64,000 nucleotides of DNA from Gracilariopsis chorda (GCA_003194525.1 NBIV01000032.1:372001-436000), one strand, 5' to 3'; counted from the stretch's first letter, positions 20,644 through 32,800 are shown. The notes: generated by a model not told the origin, from the sequence alone. Translations and numbers: made by a program.

Positions 20644-22995
20644 TCGACAGTGGGCTGGGGCCGCCTATACGTAGGCAGTCCACGGTCACCCTACTGCCGG
20701 GAAGTAAAGACAACAACCGAGTGTTCGGCTCTGACTCAGGAACCCCTTATGCTTGGCAAACTTTATCAGAGAGCCAACGACTGGTGCAGGACTAATTAAC
20801 TCACCTCGTAGTATGTTGAACCGCATTCTGCGTCGCGGTATCATCCGCTTTACGTATTCCATTGTCTCATAAAAATTTTCCCTGATACCGGCGGCACCCC
20901 CGTGTTCGCTGGTGGTTCCTTATTTATTCCTGGGTGGTTTTGGACTTTCTTTCCGGATATAACGAACATCTGCACGCCCGTCGTGACGGTGAGCCTCGGA
21001 CTTACAGCCTACTACGGCGCCCACTGCAGGTGGCTCTGTTTCATGTTGCTACCCTTTACAAAGGGGGATCCGAACGGCGTCGCGGGTCTTTCCCTTCGAA
21101 TAGTGTTGCATCAAAATTGGTAGAGCACAGCCATAGGCTTTGAGTATAGTTGAAAATGTAGGGCAATGCTATCAGGGAGAGATTCTTGATACGTGGTTGA
21201 TTTCCCGAATGTTTCGGTAATGTAGGCATTGCATGAACTACGACCAATAATAGTGAATTGGACACTTGGGACACGGAAGAGTCGATTGGTGGTTGGCCAC
21301 AGTAGTGGGCATGAATCACCAAAGTGGAGCAATTTAGTTAATTTTATTTATTATTTTTACACCCATTTCTGGGATGGTTAGTACTTAGTGCGCTGGCGAG
21401 TTGCCTTCGCACCAGTAAACCTTCCTCAACAAGGGGGCCCAACCTGGGGAATGGGCTCTAGACCTCACCGCCTTTGCGTGTTCTCTACTCCTCTTTGGAG
21501 AGAAGCACCGTCGCATATGAGAATTCTAACCCCTTTGCTTATCTAAAAGACCCGGGTATTCGGATTGTTATTCCAACTGTCGTGGTGTTCGCTTTGTATA
21601 ACGTTTTATTACAGGCACTGCCGTTAGTCTTGGTCACGACATTTGAGACTCTGGTAACCTTATTTCCCCTTTAAAGGTTGGTTTCCCCGCTACTTACGGC
21701 TCGTGTTCGTGCGTGCCACTAACGTGGAAAACTCACTTCTCTAGAGGACGACCTCTCCCACACACCACTCCTGCGGAAACCGGATTATTGCCTCCACCTT
21801 CTCGCGCAAGTCGCGACAAGCGGCCTTAACCTTACAACCAGACATATTCGTGCTTTTCCTGGGAGGATTGTACCCAATTGTGCTCACTTATAACGAGGGA
21901 AATCCCGAACGACTCTCGGTGCACTCCTATTTCCAAGCATTGCACTACAGAAAATATGTGAAGAGAGTAGAAGTTGTTAGTAGTTGGATGAAAGTAAATT
22001 CTTATCAAAACAGCTTTCAAGTAACGTAGCTGAAATAAATTTGGCAGGAAAGAGGCGTACAAACCATGCAAGAAAAGTAGAGAGCTGTGCAAACGCATCA
22101 AAGTAGAAAGCGGTGTAGAGTAGCGCTGTTACCATAAGTGGGTATGTGTGATACTACAGAAGACAGGCACATAGTGTGTTGCAAGAAAAGCTTGCAACGC
22201 TCAGCTGTGTTAAGGTAGTAACTAGATTAGTGTGCCATTGTTCTTGTACGTAGCTATAGCCAATTATGAGTGAAAGAGACACAGAGAAAAGCCAATTGCA
22301 TGATAAGCAAGACGCTTTGCATTTTAATTGCATGGATGCAGCAAACGAGGTATGTTTTCTGCCATACTTGAATGACAGTGAAAAGAGCAAACAAAAACTT
22401 CACAGAAGAAAGATATTGCGACGAAGATAGCCCGGAAAAGGCAAGTGCACAGGTTACAAAAGCACGATGTTGAGGCGACGATAGACCTTAAAAGACCACG
22501 ACAGAGCTCACGGAAACAAAGTGCAGAGACAAAGGTAGCTTTGGTGAAGAAGCAGGAGTAGTGCGTGACGGCAATGCCAGGGATATGGCAATCAACGCCA
22601 GAGATCTGGCAATTGACGGCGGCAGAGACCGTGGGCTGGTGTGGCCTCAGTGATCGCGATCAAAGATCAAAGATGGTTGAACACTTGGCGCTCAGGGGTA
22701 CGTTGTTGCTGGTTTGAGTTGCTCATTTTTGTTTGATTTTTGAATTGTGGCAATAAGGGGTTGTGATTGGCCGCAGCAGAATGTGCATATGTGGGTCATT
22801 GAGCTGGGTCAGTTTTCTGGAGAGCTCGTGCTGAGCTGTTCCTTTTCAGTCAACTTCTACGCTGGCTACACCGTGTAGTTTATTCCTTGGCCGGCCTGAC
22901 AGGCCAGCCATTCGCTCCCTTTTTCTTCCCCTCGTGAATCACCTGGATCCTCTGAAAGCCTTGAGCGCCATCTATTCACCAGCAAAGCGTCGTAA
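20644..22995. other. Gene-poor stretch with one coding-like remnant
   Basis: A plus-strand piece at about 20934-21125 (FLSGYNEHLHARRDGEP, RRPLQVALFHVATLYKG) has a protein-like composition and may be a fragment of another mobile element; I could not identify it. A hydrophobic 66-codon frame at 21474-21674 has no other support. From 21,830 to 22,990 I see nothing but unremarkable sequence and the probable upstream region of the gene starting at 22996. Confidence 0.4.
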
Positions 22996-24453
22996 ATGAC
23001 TATCGCCCCCCATATGCGTACAATCCATATCTGTCCACCAGATCGAACACCACATCCGTATATTGTTGTAATCGCCAACACAGACAGAAGTCGTGTCATT
23101 GTGAAGCACAATAATGACGGCAAACTTTGTTTTCCACGATTAGAATGTCCGGAAATACCTTTCTACGGGCAAAAAGTGTGTGAGTGCATTAGCGAGCGAT
23201 TTGAAAAGGTATGTGGAACTAAGTATGAACTTATTCTGCTATATTCTACAATCAACGACCATTTCAATGACCACATCAGACCAATATTTTCCGCATTTCA
23301 TTGCTTGTCTCCGAACGAGAACGAGACAGGTATGCCTGTGGCTCCTGCATGCAAGCAGTACCGGTGGATGATGACACGTGAAGTAGATGAACAGCTCAAT
23401 TTGGTAGGCGAAGAAAACTCTCGCTGGATAGACGACACTAAAGATTTTGAATCTTTCTTTTTCATGATGAGGGACAGCGAATATAAGAGGCAGGAAAATG
23501 AATATGGTGTACGACCGTGGGAAGTACCAGGCTGGTTCACCAGTACATCCAACGCTGCCAGTAGTACACTTGCAAAGCTCGGATACGAACTGCAAGGTAA
23601 ATTTGAGCAGTTCCAAGTCACTCATGGTACTGCCGCTGTACTGAGAGCTAATACGAACAAAGGCAGAGTGTACCTGAAAGCGAGCAACGGTATAGAAGGA
23701 AACGTGACCAGCCTGGTGGCAGGGTTTGCGCCGCACCTGGCGAGGAAACCAATATTTGTGAGCGATGAAAACCAGTGGATGCTAATGAACGATCAAGGGG
23801 AGCCTGTTGATGACGATACGAGACCCGAGGACTTCGGCAGGCTTTTGATCGAGGTTGGAAAACTTCAATTACAATCTCTGCATCATATTGAAGCTCTAAA
23901 AGACGTTGGGTTACGAGTCGAAACTTCCGAATCACTGATCCGACAAACGAAATCATTGCTTTCGGACAAGTGTGTGTTGGAGAAGCTCGGAAGACTTGAG
24001 GAGTTTCAAACTCATGAGAGAGATGGTTTACCAGACATCGAACTTCATAGCACAGCACTCTACGCACTTCTACAGGAGTGGTACGATAACGGGAAGTGTC
24101 CTTTGACATTGGTACATGGCGACATTACTGGAAATGTATTGAAGGCCGAAGATGGCAGTTTTGTTCTATTCGACTGGGGTGCAGCTAGAATCGACATTCC
24201 GCTTAGTGATACTTTCTGCTTTACTGGTTCTGTGACCCACCAGATCATGGAAGAGTATTTAAATTTGTGGGAGAAGTATGCCCCAGCATCTGACCTTCGC
24301 AAGTTACTTGAAATTGTATCGATCCAGGCTTCTCTTGTATGCATGTTTGCACTGTTTGATGGTGAAGATTGGATATTGAGTGATGAGAATGTTCGAACGC
24401 TTGCGAGTATACTAGTAGATGCAAAAACAGTTGCAGAGAAGAGGAACCTATGA
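22996..24453 (+). CDS. APH-fold phosphotransferase-like protein
   Basis: This is a single-exon protein of 485 residues. The C-terminal half has the aminoglycoside phosphotransferase/choline-kinase fold signature: LVHGDITGNVL (about residues 372-382, with the catalytic Asp of Brenner's motif) and LFDWGAARIDIP (about 391-402, with the metal-binding Asp). The upstream VYLKASNGIEGNVTSLVA stretch could hold the ATP-binding Lys. The N-terminal 120 residues (HPYIVVIANTDRSRVIVKH, LCFPRLECPEIPFYGQKV, ISERFEKVCG) recall a Nudix-type beta sheet and helix but lack the catalytic Nudix box. The substrate is unknown; small-molecule phosphorylation is an inference from the fold. There is no signal peptide or membrane segment. 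It is the first ordinary gene to the right of the transposon block. Confidence 0.75.
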   Translation: MTIAPHMRTIHICPPDRTPHPYIVVIANTDRSRVIVKHNNDGKLCFPRLECPEIPFYGQKVCECISERFEKVCGTKYELILLYSTINDHFNDHIRPIFSAFHCLSPNENETGMPVAPACKQYRWMMTREVDEQLNLVGEENSRWIDDTKDFESFFFMMRDSEYKRQENEYGVRPWEVPGWFTSTSNAASSTLAKLGYELQGKFEQFQVTHGTAAVLRANTNKGRVYLKASNGIEGNVTSLVAGFAPHLARKPIFVSDENQWMLMNDQGEPVDDDTRPEDFGRLLIEVGKLQLQSLHHIEALKDVGLRVETSESLIRQTKSLLSDKCVLEKLGRLEEFQTHERDGLPDIELHSTALYALLQEWYDNGKCPLTLVHGDITGNVLKAEDGSFVLFDWGAARIDIPLSDTFCFTGSVTHQIMEEYLNLWEKYAPASDLRKLLEIVSIQASLVCMFALFDGEDWILSDENVRTLASILVDAKTVAEKRNL

Positions 24454-24886
24454 CTTACAATGGCACAAGAATCCGACCTTACATGTCGTTGAACTCAACG
24501 TTGCATCATAAACGAGCGGAACAAGTGTAATAAGACGAGGATGATTGTCGATGGCGGAGTGCAAAACCAATCTGGAGTAACCTGACCCAACGCGTGTTGT
24601 CTTTACGCAACATTTGCACTGCAATTTGTTGGCCAAATGGAGTTGTTCAGAGTGATGCCATGTGTGTTAAAGTTCATGCTTACAAACTACGGAAAGTTCT
24701 TCGGATATGTATTCTCTAGCAAGCCGAAAGTGCCAACCATTCACGCTTTTGATAATGCCCGTGTACGAAAATGAGGTATTTTCCCAATGGTCAATCCGTA
24801 CTTCTCTTAAAGCTGGAGTCAACAAGCACATGCTCAACAGATGATGCTCTAGACACAGTAACAAGGCCGTGGCTCAAAGCTCCACC

Positions 24887-24946
24887 AATCATTGTGGGTT
24901 GCCATGCTTAGGAAGATGATCCTAAGCATGGCAACCCCTAATGATT
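24887..24946. repeat. 60-bp near-perfect palindrome (hairpin)
   Basis: The left arm GGGTTGCCATGCTTAGGA (24896-24913) and right arm TCCTAAGCATGGCAACCC (24920-24937) pair perfectly over 18 bp around a 6-base loop. After a 2-base interruption the stem continues with AATCATT (24887-24893) against AATGATT (24940-24946). It sits in an intergenic region about 430 bp after the APH-like gene. Confidence 0.95.
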
Positions 24947-25711
24947 CTTGCCTTCACCATTTTCGCAACAATCCCAGTTTACATCAATGTTTTTCTTTTT
25001 TGTGTTTCGACAAGCCTCCTTTTGAGTCAAAAGTCGATGAGCATTGCGTACAAGAGTATGCTCCTTTTTCAGTCCCAGATCCGCCAGCGTGAGTTGCATT
25101 ACGGTGTCTGCTTTTAGATTCTGTGAATAAACAATAATCACCTTGTTAGTCATCCAATGAAGCTTAGTAGTAAAACTTAGAAACCGTTACTTACGTTCTG
25201 ATCCGAAAGTTCTTTAAGGCGCAATGTTTTGTGAAGTGCTTGTTAGCATATCAGTGACAGAAAATTTTGTGATTTGGCGATAGCGAACCTTGAACAACCC
25301 GCAACTGGCCAAGGAATTCTACTCTGTTGTTCTACACTTCTCTGATTTTGAGAAGCGGATCCTGGTGTAGACATTCTTCTTCTTCTAAATGTACTGCTTC
25401 AAGCCGCAAATAGGGGGTGCCTTAGGAAACGATTGCTTGTAAGACGAACGACACTGGTAGCGATGACCCCCCTCCATTGCCAGGGAACAACGCTGCGACT
25501 CGGAAGCCGAGAAGGGCTCAAGAAAAGCTCTTGGATTTCAAGCAAGAGATCTCCTTGGCTTCGTGGAGTCTTATTTTTCACTTTCGCCTTTGCTACAGCG
25601 CCGCTACGTGCTTCTAGTGTGTATAGGACCAGTTGAAATGTTGCCAAATGATTATTTTTTGAAGGTTTTGACCTTTTCATACACGCGTCAGAAACGGTGT
25701 TTTTGAATCAA

Positions 25712-25780
25712 AAGTACGTTTTTGATATCAATAAAATTTACAATTTACAAGTACGTTTTTGATATCAAAAAAATTTACAA
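25712..25780. repeat. 32-bp direct repeat pair, AT-rich
   Basis: Two copies of a 32-bp unit starting AAGTACGTTTTTGATATCAA (25712-25743 and 25749-25780) differ at one base and are separated by TTTAC. Confidence 0.95.
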
Positions 25781-26272
25781 CGGACTCTCACCGCGTGACT
25801 GCCGAAACCAGGCGCTCCAAGCAGCGTGAGCGGTGTGGCTGTGCTAACATGTGGAGCAGATCGTACCGAAAATGTGTTCGGTACAGAGCCTCTCTGAACG
25901 ATTTACCGGTAGGAATTGTCGGTCGGCTTGGCCCAGATCGACCACATGTCATACGTGCCATGCCACGCTACCCACAATCTACCCACAGTTGAGTTGCTGA
26001 AACTCTCTAATGTCCTACAAGGATACCGTTGGTACCAACGGTACCAGTAATTGCTCATTTGTCAACCACCAACGTTTGGACGACCACATCCCATTGAACT
26101 CAGTTACGCTTGGATAATTTTGTTGCTCTTCGGAGTTCGTGAAGCTATCTTGGAACATTTGACGAATCAAAATCGTTAGCGACTTCGTACTTCACCACGC
26201 TTACTGACAACGAGTTCCGGCCTTCTCCAACCCGAAATCACGCGTCTTTTTGTCTAAGCACGATTTACCATC

Positions 26273-27339
26273 ATGGCTGACTTAGCTCAACAGTTTGGTG
26301 AGACCACAATTGATGAACCAGTATCAGAGACTATTCTACGCGATCTTCGACTTGTACGTGCGCCTATTTTCGAGCCCCATACGCGCAAGGCATGTTGAGT
26401 GAGCTTGTTCTAAACTAAACTCGTCTATGTGCAATGAATACAGGTTGGACGGCGGCTTCTCATGGTTGTTATACCAACGATAAGTTCAGTGAGTTAAGCA
26501 CACTTTCTATCCCGCGAATGCGATTTCAAGTGGGCGGACTTTCGCTCCTAACCTATTGTAGAGTGAGAAGCGTGCAGAGCTCCGTGATTGGGATTTATGG
26601 GGTCCACTCTTTCTATGCATGTCCCTGGCAGTGATGCTTAGTGTCACAGATCACGATGAAGCTTCAGTCGTGTTTTCAGTTATTTTCGTAATCGTATGGG
26701 TCGGAGCGGCCGTCATCACAGTGAACGGTCAGCTTCTTGGCGGCAAGTTGTAAGTACCATTATGAACTGCCCATACAACGTATCCGACTTTGACAACTAA
26801 CAAAGAGCGTGTTCATTCTTGCAGGTCCTTCTTTCAAAGTGTCTGTCTCTTGGGATACTGCATCTTCCCAATCCTACTCAGTGCGGTGGCATGTTGGGCG
26901 ATCAATTCTTTCGTCATTAACGATCTCGCCGTTGTCATGCGATTCGTTTCAGTTCTTATTGCGCTCTTGTGGTCAATTTGGGGTAAGCGTGACGTGTTAC
27001 TATTGATTCTGATGATCACTTTGAGCTGAGATCTAACTGTTTAACTCTTTGAATGTGAACTTTACTTTTGAACTATTTACAAAAGCCTCTTCCAGTTTCA
27101 TGACGGATGCGAAGTTCCCAGAAGGTCGAAAGCTTCTAGCCCTGTACCCTGTGCTTCTCTTTTACTTATCACTCGCTTGGATTGTGCTAATAGGGTTCCA
27201 ACGCGGATCAGTACCAAATGCAGTTGTTGCCGAGGGTTCTGTACCGAAAAACGTCACAGCTGGGTCTGCTCCGGAGCAAGGCGAGAGGTTTCTGAGCGAA
27301 GGTCTTGATATGCTATCGTCCCGTCTTTCTTATAAGTAA
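26273..27339 (+). CDS. YIP1-family Golgi membrane protein, YIPF6-like (five exons)
   Basis: Exons are 26273-26353, 26444-26488, 26562-26749, 26825-26982 and 27086-27339, all with GT-AG introns of 73-103 bp. They join in phase to 241 residues. The family signature is clear: TIDEPVSETILRDL at residues 12-25, then RDWDLWGPLFLC, then FVIVWVGAAVIT, QLLGGKLSFFQSVCLLGYC across the exon 3-4 junction, and LYPVLLFYLSLAW. About five hydrophobic segments span the protein after a short cytosolic N-terminus, as in YIPF proteins, which act in Golgi structure and ER-Golgi vesicle traffic. The sequence after the last membrane segment is longer than I expect for the family. It ends 31 bp before the convergent gene at 27371. 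It is the most intron-rich gene here. Confidence 0.9.
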
Positions 27340-27370
27340 CTCAAAGTGTTTGTTCGCTTTAATGTTCTGG

Positions 27371-28147
27371 TCATGCTCTATCTGGTTTGTACGCCTTCTT
27401 ACACATGTTCACAAGGGATGTAGAAGTGGCGCAAGGATCTTCAGCTGCAGCAAGTAGAGAAATTACAGCGATTCCGTCTGCGCCATGCTCAAGAACATTA
27501 TGAAGGTTGCTTTCGTCTATTCCCCCAATCCCGATAAGGACGGGGGATTTCCCAACTATATTGTGTACTTCTCGAATGAGACTGGGTCCCTCAGGAAGTT
27601 TCCCGGGGTGGCTTTTTGTTGCATACATCGTTCCGACTTGGAAGTATGAAGGCCGATGAACGTCAAGAGCTTGTTTTGCGCTGGCTGCACTGTGGACTGC
27701 GCAACCGATTATGTTATCTGTCGGCACCACCTCTTTTGCTTCCAGGAGATATTTGTAGATGTCTCTTTCCTTGATGTGGACACCAAGTCCCAGGTCTATT
27801 GTCATCACATCGGTTGGTGACATTCCATTCACCGTCAGCTTATCTGCCGGAATGCCGTTTCTCAGAAGACCTTCAACGATGTCTTGTATTTCAGATGATG
27901 AGGCTTTCTGGTCACGAATCTGAACCAAGGAGACACCCCCAGCCAAAACAGAGTGTACAAGAGCTAATGCTTTAGTGAGGTCTTGACTGAAGTCGTCTGG
28001 GGTGACGAAAACGACCGAAGGTGTTGGCATTTTGTTCTTGTCCGGCATAGCGGTAGAAACTGTTTGTACAAATGAAGGACACAATTTGGGAGAACGTTTC
28101 CTAGTAGAGAAGCTACCGTATCCAAGCGAAGCGAAGCAAAAAGGCAT
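27371..28147 (-). CDS. Thiamine-phosphate synthase / TenI-like protein
   Basis: This 258-residue single-exon protein has the ThiE/TenI TIM-barrel pattern: GGVSLVQIRDQK (about 70-81), LGVHIKERD (about 120-128), IIGCAVHSAASAKQAL, FQVGTMYATKSHPGK and VLIGIGGIDESN...GADGIAVIS (phosphate-binding end). ThiE joins the pyrimidine and thiazole parts of thiamine. Compared with classical ThiE, the N-D pair after the second strand reads NG and the GVHxGQxD motif reads GVHIKERD. A TenI-like or altered role is therefore possible, and the exact reaction is uncertain. The first 35 residues (Ser, Lys, Arg and Phe-rich, no acids) look like an organelle leader; a shorter start at residue 34 or 40 would remove it. 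It stands alone, unlike the plant ThiD-ThiE fusion. Confidence 0.8.
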   Translation of the reverse strand: MPFCFASLGYGSFSTRKRSPKLCPSFVQTVSTAMPDKNKMPTPSVVFVTPDDFSQDLTKALALVHSVLAGGVSLVQIRDQKASSSEIQDIVEGLLRNGIPADKLTVNGMSPTDVMTIDLGLGVHIKERDIYKYLLEAKEVVPTDNIIGCAVHSAASAKQALDVHRPSYFQVGTMYATKSHPGKLPEGPSLIREVHNIVGKSPVLIGIGGIDESNLHNVLEHGADGIAVISLLAAAEDPCATSTSLVNMCKKAYKPDRA

Positions 28148-29858
28148 GCTTCCGGGAATTGATCCTGGAGAGCTTGAAGTGTAAACGATGAGAAATGCGC
28201 CTTCTAGATTGTGTGAAGCTCAGAGAATTGGTACCCAGATAATCTCTTCTTTTCGAACCCCTTGACTTTAGTCTATCTCCCACCCAATGTCGCTGATCAG
28301 GAATATCTGCATCAAAACGGTGTGAGAATGAATTCCAAGTGGGGGAGTTGAAGCATGGAGTCCATACGAAAAGTATGGCTCTGGCCAACAGTTTTCGGAC
28401 TGCGAAATGCAGAGCGATTAGCAGGATCTACAAAAGGTATGGAACGTGTGTCTCCCTCGTCCCGCGGTCCCCTCGATTCTTGCTCTATCACTTGATCAAA
28501 TTCAGAATTTTGCAGCTCAAACAGTACACGCTATGTCATCATGGTGTTGTTCTTGTGCTTCACAATGTTAGGGATTCTCTTGCCCGTAACTTTCTTGCTC
28601 CTTTGCGAGATGTGTGTGTGTGTGTGGTTACGGGCACGTGCCTCCAATTCCAAGGCAACGGTATTCGCCTTCTACAAGTAGAATGCTAATTATCTATTCG
28701 ACGGCTAAATTCGTCTAATAGACCCAATCGCATCTCCATTTGGCTGCACAACGGTATCCAGCGCAAAGCGATTTAGCATCGTGATTCCAGATGGGCTACG
28801 ACACTTTGACGGCCCTGCGAGATGTGCTTCTCGTTGTGAATGGAGCGACGCTTGCCACCAGTTGGAAGTTCCAACTTGGAACGTGGTTTACAGGCCACCC
28901 GTTCCAACTGGAGGCTGTAAATAAATAACCTCGCTGAGCTGCCCTCCCCAAAATGACGGAGAGGACATACAGTGGGAACGTGAACAGCTACGCCCGTAAA
29001 GACGGTTCAACTACCACGCTTCTGGGTAGATCGGTCAGCACGTCTGGGAAATCCTTCTGTCGATCTCTTTTTACGAGGAACAGCGCCGAAACATATGTAT
29101 ATGGGGACAAGCCGATCCGCCTTCACGAGGTGTACCCGTCTTCCCTCCACTTACGAGGAAAGCGAAATGGACAGGCGGTGTGTCTCCCATGGAGACCAGC
29201 TACCTTCTGACCATCAAAAAAATAGAAAGATCAACACACGACTTGGTGTATCATAGACCATTTCGTTCTTAGATGCCACCGAAGAGCGGCGTCCGGACGA
29301 AGAGAATTTCCACCCTTCCGAGAGAGGCATGGTTTTGATGTCGAATCAATGGTAAGAACATGGGCACAAAAGTTACTGGTTTATCTAGAGAGAGGGGTTC
29401 TTTTCACTTTAACCCCGAAGGTAGTCCTGGAATAAGGTACACGAGCTCATATAAACGCACACACACACATATGTATATATATTCATTCACATGAGCCGTG
29501 GCACTAAACTAGAGACGGCGGTAGGAATTGCTCTACGAATAAGCCATCTCTCTTCAGATAAAGCAGCACCTTATCCGGCCAGAGCACGGTATGTATCAGT
29601 TGTTTGTAAATAGTGCACCCCGCAATGTATTGGAACTACAGCGATTTCCTTGAAATATTTCCGCCGCCTGAAAGCCATCAACCGGTGTGAGGGTGTATCA
29701 GACACAAAAGGCTCTCCTGGTACTCAGGAGTAAGCTTAGTCTTATAACCTTGTGAGCTTCCTGGGCATGTTTAAGATTTCTTTCACACGACATTGACCTC
29801 ACGTTCAACGTTGAAACCACTCGAAACCAGATTAGGCACTCTCGCATAGAATGGATAC
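28148..29858. other. Gene-free stretch between two minus-strand genes
   Basis: No gene was recognised. It contains a short TG run near 28614-28627, an inverted pair CCAGTTGGAA/TTCCAACTGG at 28858-28867 and 28902-28911, and a CA/TA microsatellite at about 29458-29482. Confidence 0.5.
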
Positions 29859-32800
29859 TCACAGTCTCGCATTCTTACCACTCTTGTTTATCTCGTATAT
29901 GGCCGCAGCCCCCATACCGCTCCCAATGCACATTGATACGACCCCAAACCGCCCGTTTCTGCGATGCAATTCGTGTATTATTGAAACAGTCAATCTCGCC
30001 CCCGTCATCCCTAACGGATGACCTATGGCAATTGCACCTCCCATAACATTCACGATGTCTCTGTTCAAGCCCAAAGTCTCGATACAGTAGTCCGCCTGTG
30101 AACCAAATGCTTCATTGATCTCATACAGGTCTATATCATCCTTGTTCAGTCCGGCCTTCTGCAGAACGGCAGGTATTGCTGAAACAGGTCCAATTCCCAT
30201 AATTGCTGGGTCAACACCTACAACAGCAAATGCCTTTAAAGATGCCAACGGCTCCAAGTCTCTGGCTTGTGCTTCTGATCGTTTCATCAACATCACGAGG
30301 GCGGCACCATCACTGAGTTGAGAGGAGTTGCCTGGCGTCGTACTCCCACCTTTTCGAAAAACTGCCGGGAGTTTTCCTAAACGAGACATGGTCACACCCA
30401 AGCGAACGCCCTCGTCCTCGTTAACAACGACGTCTTCCAGTTTCACTACCTTCTTTGTTTCTTTGTCGATCACTTTCACTCTGGTTGTTATCGGTACAAT
30501 CTCATCGCGTTGTCGTCCAGACAGCTTTGCTAAAGATGCTCGAGCGTGACTGCATACTGCAAGCCTGTCTTGTCTTTCACGAGATATACCAAACTTCTCA
30601 ACGACATTTTCCGAAGTCTCACCCATCGTAAAGTAGCAGCTTGCGGCTTCTTTTCTTCTTCGAACCAAATGATTGGGACGTAGTTCCGTGTTTTTCATTG
30701 ATGCCATACTCATACTCTCGATGCCACCTGCGATAGCTATGTCGTAATACCCGGCTTGAATTGCGGCAGCGCCATCTACAATAGCTTGCAAGCCGGATGA
30801 GCACAGTCTGTTTACAGTCTTTACCGGGACCGTTTCTGAGAGACCACTCAGAAGCCCGGCTACGCGAAGCTGAACAACGCCAGTATCACCTCGCTGCAGA
30901 ACCGTTCCAGTAATGATATCCCCAACTTCGTCCATTCCAACACCTGTTTCTTTCAAAATTTTCTTCAGCAAAGGAGCGATGAGGTCATCTGGCAAGGTAT
31001 CTTTAAACATTCCTCTTCCCGCTCGACCAACAGCTGTTCGATAAGCAGAAACAATGACAATGTCCTGTGGGCTCCCTACAGAAAGCATCGGTCTTACTCT
31101 TTCTCCGATGGGAGTAACCTTCGCCGCTGATCTTGAGAGCGCAAACGAAGGCTTGAAAAGAGGAAACCCGCGAGAAAGCGCAAGGAAGTCTTCGAGCCTC
31201 TTTTTGACACCGAGTGATCCGCCAAACTTGCTCTGTGCCCAGAACATCAACCCTCCCTTGAATGGCGGAAAGGCCATGCCCATAATAGAACAGATATCCA
31301 AATCTGCGGGACTAACCGCAACTCCTTCGTCTAGAATACGACAGCCTTCATTCACACACGGTAGTAGAATCATATCTACTATATCTGTATCTGAAAGCTT
31401 CTCTGCCCGCCTCTGCATTTCTTCCTTGTATTCCTTCTCCAGGTTACCCCGAGCTTCTCTGAGATGTGGTGCTATGCCTTCAGAGTTTGGAATCCCGCCT
31501 CTAGCTCCAGGCCCATAAGAATAGAATCCGGCTCCAGATTTCCGTCCTTTTCTTCCTGCTGCAAGCATACTCTTTATCATGGAACTAGTTGGCACAGCTC
31601 TTTCAGCATAAGACGTCTCAAAAACACCCCCAACTGCCACTCCAATATCTAAACCAACGAGATCCAACACTCTGAAAGGGCCCATCGGTATTCCAAAGGC
31701 CTCGCAGGCGCGATCAATTCGATAGGGATCAATGCCCAGTTCCACGACCAAAAAGCTTGCCACCATACTCTGCGGGAAGTACATCCTGTTCACAGCAAAA
31801 CCTGCACAGTTCCCGACTAAAACGGGTGTCTTCTTTGCTTTCTTTCCAAGAGCTATGACATCCTTAATTACTCCTGGGCTTGTCGACTCGGAGCGTACAA
31901 CCTCTAGCAGAGGCATCCTGTGTGCTGGGGAGAAGAAGTGCGCGCCTACGATGCGTCCTTCTTTGTGAGCTTTGGGGGCACCCTTCCCAATGAGGTCAAG
32001 GTTAATGGTTGAAGTATTCGTAGCAAGTATGCAGTCAGGTTTGCAAATCGCTTGAAGCTCCCTGAAAATCGCCTGCTTCAACATGGGATTCTCCAGTGCA
32101 GCTTCAATGACTATGTCTACCTTCGAGAGTCTCTTATACTCCGAAGTTACGATGAGATTGGCCGCAGCGGATACGTGCTTACCAAGATTCTTTTCAACCC
32201 TTTTCTTCGCCGCTTCTGCAAGTTCATCGTTAAGTTCCTTGATCACAACAGGAATCCCAACGTTAAGCATTGCAGCCGCAATCCCAGCTCCCATGAATCC
32301 TCCGCCTATAACCCCAACACTCTTTGCTGCCTCACCCGTGTAACCAGGATTCGGATCATTCGGGATTGCCAGTTTCGTTGTCGCTCTAGTGGCAAAGAAG
32401 GTATGAATTAGACCGAGAGAGTGCGGCGAGGTTACAAGAGCAAGAAAAACGCGTGCCTCTTCTTGTAAACCTTTTCGGCCGCCATGGTGCACACCATATA
32501 AGCTGACATCAATCAACGCTTGGTATTGAGGAAGATGTCCTTTCCGTGCGAGCTTGGGGACCATTGTGCGACTTAGCTGTTCAGCAATCTTGGCGCATTT
32601 AGCCTCACTTTCCAGCTTATCGCTGCGATCAATTGTTGGTCGACGCGACAGCCCCCCTCTTCTAATCTTGTGAGCGAGGTCAATAGCTGCACGTATCGGC
32701 TCTCCGGCTACAATGTCGACGAGGCCCATAGTTTTTGCTGTATTTGCATCAACCACGGTACTCATGAGCATCATGGGAACAGCGTCCTGGAAACCAATAA

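Larger units (their letters stand above)
24454..26272. other. Intergenic region with a long hairpin and a tandem AT-rich repeat
   Basis: No gene was recognised. It holds the hairpin at 24887-24946 and a 32-bp direct repeat pair at 25712-25780, both listed separately. The last few hundred bases are the likely promoter region of the gene at 26273. Confidence 0.5.

Noticed and set aside
24887-24946. tRNA or bacterial-type terminator
   Set aside because: No tRNA arms or conserved T-loop, no T run, and the setting is eukaryotic.
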